Shown: positions 60,411 to 64,000 of the stretch, piece by piece
Position numbering within the stretch: the first letter of the stretch is position 1
Layout of the letters: each line of letters begins with the position of its first letter
DNA from: Acephala macrosclerotiorum
Taxonomy: Eukaryota > Ascomycota > Leotiomycetes > Helotiales > Mollisiaceae
Length of the DNA stretch: 64,000 nucleotides
Assembly (NCBI GenBank): GCA_014904845.1
Contig: MU119436.1
Span: forward strand, 25,567-89,566
Direction: 5' to 3'
Program-made: the position numbers and the translations under genes
The notes under the pieces: model-generated
The model's database searches: none
Seen by the model: the letters and a program-made list of their open reading frames with translations, nothing else
Told to the model about the DNA's origin: nothing

Positions 60411-60510
60411 ATCGCAAACAATCGATTGCCTCTTTTTCGATTACTTCACTACTCTATAGTTAGTAATAATACAATCAGCTAATTGCACTACTAGATCAAC
60501 CACTAATCAG

Positions 60511-60696
60511 TATCGGTACACAAAGGCCCAAATGACATTAAACGAATCACTAAATACTAAAATCTCTGTCTCATATTCTGTGATTTATTCTGTTTTGGTA
60601 TTCTCTCTTCAAAAAAGAGAATCTACGTAATTATATAGAAAGAAAAATTCTGAAACAAGCGCGAAACCTAGTTGCCACGTGACCTGTGAACCAACA
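60511..60696. repeat. Right LTR of the outer element
   Basis: 186 bp, better preserved than the left copy, ending GAACCAACA before the ATTAA duplication. CACGTGAC lies at 60,676-60,683, close to its end. Confidence 0.8.
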
Positions 60697-60701
60697 ATTA
60701 A

Positions 60702-63700
60702 AATCTAATAAAAAATATTATTATATTAAATAAAAAATTAAAATAATAAATTAAAAATTTAAATCGAAAATTTAAATATATTATTTTCAATTTATTTATA
60801 ATAAATTTTTTTATTTTTATTAATAATTTATTTATAAATAATAAAAATTTTAATTTTTAAATTAAATATAAAATTATTATAATAAATAAATATTAATTAA
60901 ACGATAAAAAATTGAAAATTAAATTTTTTTATTTATTATAATTTTATTAAAAATAAATACGTTTTTAAAAACGTTTTAATTTTTGAAATATATAATATAA
61001 TAAAAAAAATCGATATAATAATTATAATTAAATTTATTATCGATATAATTATTTAATAATTCGATTTTTTTAAAATTTTAATAATCGTTTATATAAATTT
61101 ATATTCGTTATACGAATATTTAATCAAATTTTAAAATTCGAATAAAAAAAAAAATTAAAAAAAATATTTTAATTTTAACGTTTATAATTTTCGATAAATT
61201 TTGAGAATAATATTAATTTTTTAATATTATTTTTAAAGTTTATATTGATTCGATTAAATAATTTTAATTTTTATTTTTTTAATATTTTATAATTTATTTT
61301 TAAACGTATTAATATTAATTAATAATTAAATTTATTCGATTATAAAATAATAAAATTATTTATAAAAAAATAATAATTAAATAAAATTGATCAAATAAAA
61401 AAATTTAAATTATACGTAATTTATTTATTTAATTAAATATAAAAAAAAGTAATTTTTATTTATATTAAAATTTTTTTTTTAAATTTTTAAAAAATATTAT
61501 AATTTTACGTTCGTTTTATTTTTTTCGATTTAAAATTAATTAATTTTTTATTTTACGTTTTATTATATATTAATAACGAGTATTTTATTATAATTTATTA
61601 AATAATTTTAAAATAATTTTTATAAATTCAATATAAAAATTCGTCGAATTATTATATTTATTAAATATAATAAAATTCGATAAAACGTTTTTCGAAAATA
61701 CGATTATATTTATTTAAAATACGATTTTAATTCAAAAAATTTTTTTTATTATTTTTTATTATTTTTCGATTTAATATAATATATATTAAAATAAATAAAA
61801 ATACTAAAAAAAAATTACGAAAATTTTTATAAATAAATAAAATATAAATATCAAAAAAACGATTTATTAAAATTTTAAAAATATTAATAAATATTATAAA
61901 TAAAAAAATTAATTATAAAAATAATTTTAATAAAAAAATATAATCGATTTAAAAATTAACGTTTTTTATTATTTTTATTATTTTTATTAAAAAAATAATA
62001 TTAATATATTCGAATTTTTTTTTTTAATTATTAAAACTTATTATAAAATTTTTTATAAAATAAATAATATTATTCGAACGTATAATACTTTAAAAACAAT
62101 TTTAAAAACGTAATAAAATATTATTATTAAATTTATAATTAAAAAACGAAAACTCGAAATAAAATTTATTATTTTTATTATTATTAAAAATTAAAAAATT
62201 ATTAAAAAGTTTTAATCGATTAATATATAATTTCAATTATAAAAATTTATAATAATAAATTTAAATATTATAAAACAAAATTTATTAAATATATTTATAT
62301 AAATATTTAAAAATTTATATTCGAAAATAAATATTAAACTCGAAAATTATTATAATACGTTTTTAATTATATTTATTAATAAAATAATTAAAATCGTAAA
62401 ATCGAATTTCAAAATTAAAAAACGTTAAAATTAAATATTTAATTAATAAAATATTATTATATTTATTATAATTCGAACGTAAAATTTAAATAAAATAATT
62501 ATTAAATATTTTCAAATATTATATTAAAAATTAATTTAAAAAAAATTTAATTTACGTTTAAATATATAAAAAAAATTATTATACAAAATATATTAAAATA
62601 TTATTAAACGTTTTTTCGATTTTTATCGAATTTTTAAATTATATATAAAAACGTTTATAATACAATTTTATTTTAAATAAAAATAAAAATAATTTTTAAA
62701 ATTTTTATAATCGAAAAAAAAAAAAAAATATTAAAATATAATTAAATCGTATTTTATAAATTATAAATATTTCGATAAAAATACTTAATATAACAATTAA
62801 ATTAATTATAAAAAATTAATTATATATTAAAATAAAAATAAATATTTCGTTTATAAAAATTTGAATTATTAAAATATTTATTATATATTAAAAATATATA
62901 TATAATAATTTTAAAAAATCGAAATCGATGAAATTTTATTTTTTAAAATTATTAATATTAATATATTAATTAAACGTATTACATTTTACGTAATTTTAAT
63001 AAACGTATTTTTTTTTTTTTTTAAAATATAAATTAAATTCAATAATTTTAATATTATATTTATTTAAAATAAATAACGTATATTTATTATTAAAATATTT
63101 AAATATTTTTAAATATTATTTAATTTATTTAAAAATATAATTTATAATAATTATAAATTTTTTATAATAAAAATTTATTTTATTATTTATTATTTAATTA
63201 AAATGAATTTAAAATAATTATATAAACGTTTTAAATATTTATCGATCGTTAAATTCGTACGAATATTAAAACGTAAAAAATATTTTACGAATTTCAAAAA
63301 AATTAAAAAAATAAAAAATTAATATTTTAAATTATAAAGTTTTTTATTAATATATTAATAAAAAAAATATAAAACGTTTTTTAAATATATTAAATTAACG
63401 TTTATTTTAAATTATTAATATTCGCTATTTATAATTTTTAAATTTTTTATAATAATATTAAAAATATAAATATTAATTTAAAAATTATATTAATAAAAAT
63501 TTATAATTCGATTTATTTAATAAAAAAATATTACGTTTTATTAAAATATATATATAATATATTATTTTAAAAAAAATTTAATTTATAAAAAAAAAATCGA
63601 TTTTGAATAACGATTAAAATTATTAATAATATAATAAAATCAAACGATATTATTTTTATATTTTTTATTTTTAATATTTATTTTTAAATATTATAATAAA

Positions 63701-64000
63701 ATGTATTTATAATATTAATTATTATTAAAATTAAAACGATAAAAAATATAATAATTAAAATTCGAAAATATTATATTATTTATTAAATTAATAATAATTT
63801 ATAAATAAAAAATAATTTATAAAATTATTATTTAATAAATTTATTTAAAAAAAATAAAAAATAAAAAAAATTATATATATTTTTAATAATAAATAAAAAA
63901 ATATATTAATTATAATTATTAAATAAATTAAAAAACTTTTATAATATTATAATAAAATTATTTTATTAAAATTTTAAATAATTTAAAAAATAATTAAAAA
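60702..64000. repeat. AT-saturated RIP sequence to the window end
   Basis: Continuation of the pre-insertion DNA seen at 42,227-45,252: almost only A/T, residual G/C in CpG, no ORFs. Loose similarity between ~63,600-63,900 and ~43,700-44,080. Heterochromatin, possibly pericentromeric, but nothing in the sequence proves a centromere. Confidence 0.75.

Larger units (their letters stand above)
57633..60510. other. Main internal part of the outer element
   Basis: Only mildly AT-biased compared with its surroundings, yet without a recognisable gene. ORFs of 60-95 codons (57,683; 58,040; 59,210; 59,468; 59,830) have no gag, protease, RT or integrase motifs. It carries the two internal repeat families listed separately. 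Confidence 0.5.
45258..60696. mobile_element. LTR retrotransposon (outer element) interrupted by a nested one
   Basis: Two 186-bp LTRs (45,258-45,443 and 60,511-60,696) in direct orientation are bounded by the perfect 5-bp duplication ATTAA (45,253-45,257 and 60,697-60,701). Shared landmarks are CATATTCTGTGATTTATTC, ACGTAATTATATAGAAA, ACAAGCGCGAAA and CCACGTGACCTGTGAA. Internal DNA is 45,444-45,511 plus 57,633-60,510, about 2.9 kb once the inner element is removed. That is short for an autonomous element, and no gag or pol is readable, so it may be non-autonomous. Confidence 0.8.

Noticed and set aside
34430..64000. Whole AT-rich domain as mitochondrial DNA
   Set aside because: No mitochondrial gene, tRNA or rRNA is seen, LTRs with target duplications are present, and CpG-restricted G/C points to RIP of nuclear repeats. 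Only the 39.8-41.2 kb island looks mitochondrial.
42227..64000. Centromere
   Set aside because: AT-rich RIPed DNA fits a fungal regional centromere but nothing in the sequence alone distinguishes it from other heterochromatin.

Overview
The window looks like nuclear DNA of a filamentous ascomycete (Pezizomycotina). The signs are short introns of about 47-107 bp with GTRNGT donors and CTRAY-like branch sites, a Zn2Cys6 regulator, a DUF3605 gene, an APC3/BimA gene, and a sharp boundary between gene-bearing sequence and AT-saturated, RIP-mutated transposon sequence (RIP = repeat-induced point mutation). I cannot name the species.

Layout. Bases 1-16.3 kb are mostly ordinary genes: a partial unknown gene, a five-exon Zn2Cys6 transcription factor, a broken alpha/beta hydrolase, APC3/Cdc27 (841 aa), an SND2/TMEM208-like ER protein, a DUF3605 (GIG1-like) protein and microsomal NADH-cytochrome b5 reductase. 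The core block at 7.4-13.8 kb is intact and compact: APC3 and SND2 are divergent, SND2 and DUF3605 converge 103 bp apart, and DUF3605 and CBR1 share a 362-bp divergent promoter. From about 14 to 31.3 kb the DNA is accessory and decaying: a kinase-like remnant, an ankyrin pseudogene, a PRISE/SirQ-type reductase with one frameshift, and a nine-exon Na,K-type P-ATPase that is complete except for one in-frame TAG. A small AT-rich island (16.7-17.6 kb) and a 46-base poly-C run (24,870-24,915) interrupt it.

From about 33.1 kb there are no normal genes. A roughly 195-bp tandem repeat (33.1-34.2 kb) leads into almost pure A/T sequence to the end of the window. In it nearly all surviving G and C sit in CpG. 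Within this lie (a) a GC-rich island at 39.8-41.2 kb with a 100-bp perfect-armed hairpin and a tandem array of palindromic GC clusters, like those of fungal mitochondrial DNA, that escaped mutation; (b) a solo LTR (41,962-42,226) with a 4-bp TSD; (c) an LTR element with 186-bp LTRs and a perfect ATTAA duplication (45,258-60,696), into which (d) a second element of about 12.1 kb with 262-bp LTRs (45,512-57,632) is inserted.

The genes do not form one pathway. The common theme is genome defence: heavy RIP of transposons with unusual CpG sparing and strand-biased blocks, and nearby single-copy genes broken mostly by changes that fit CpA-to-TpA transitions, which may be leakage of the same process.
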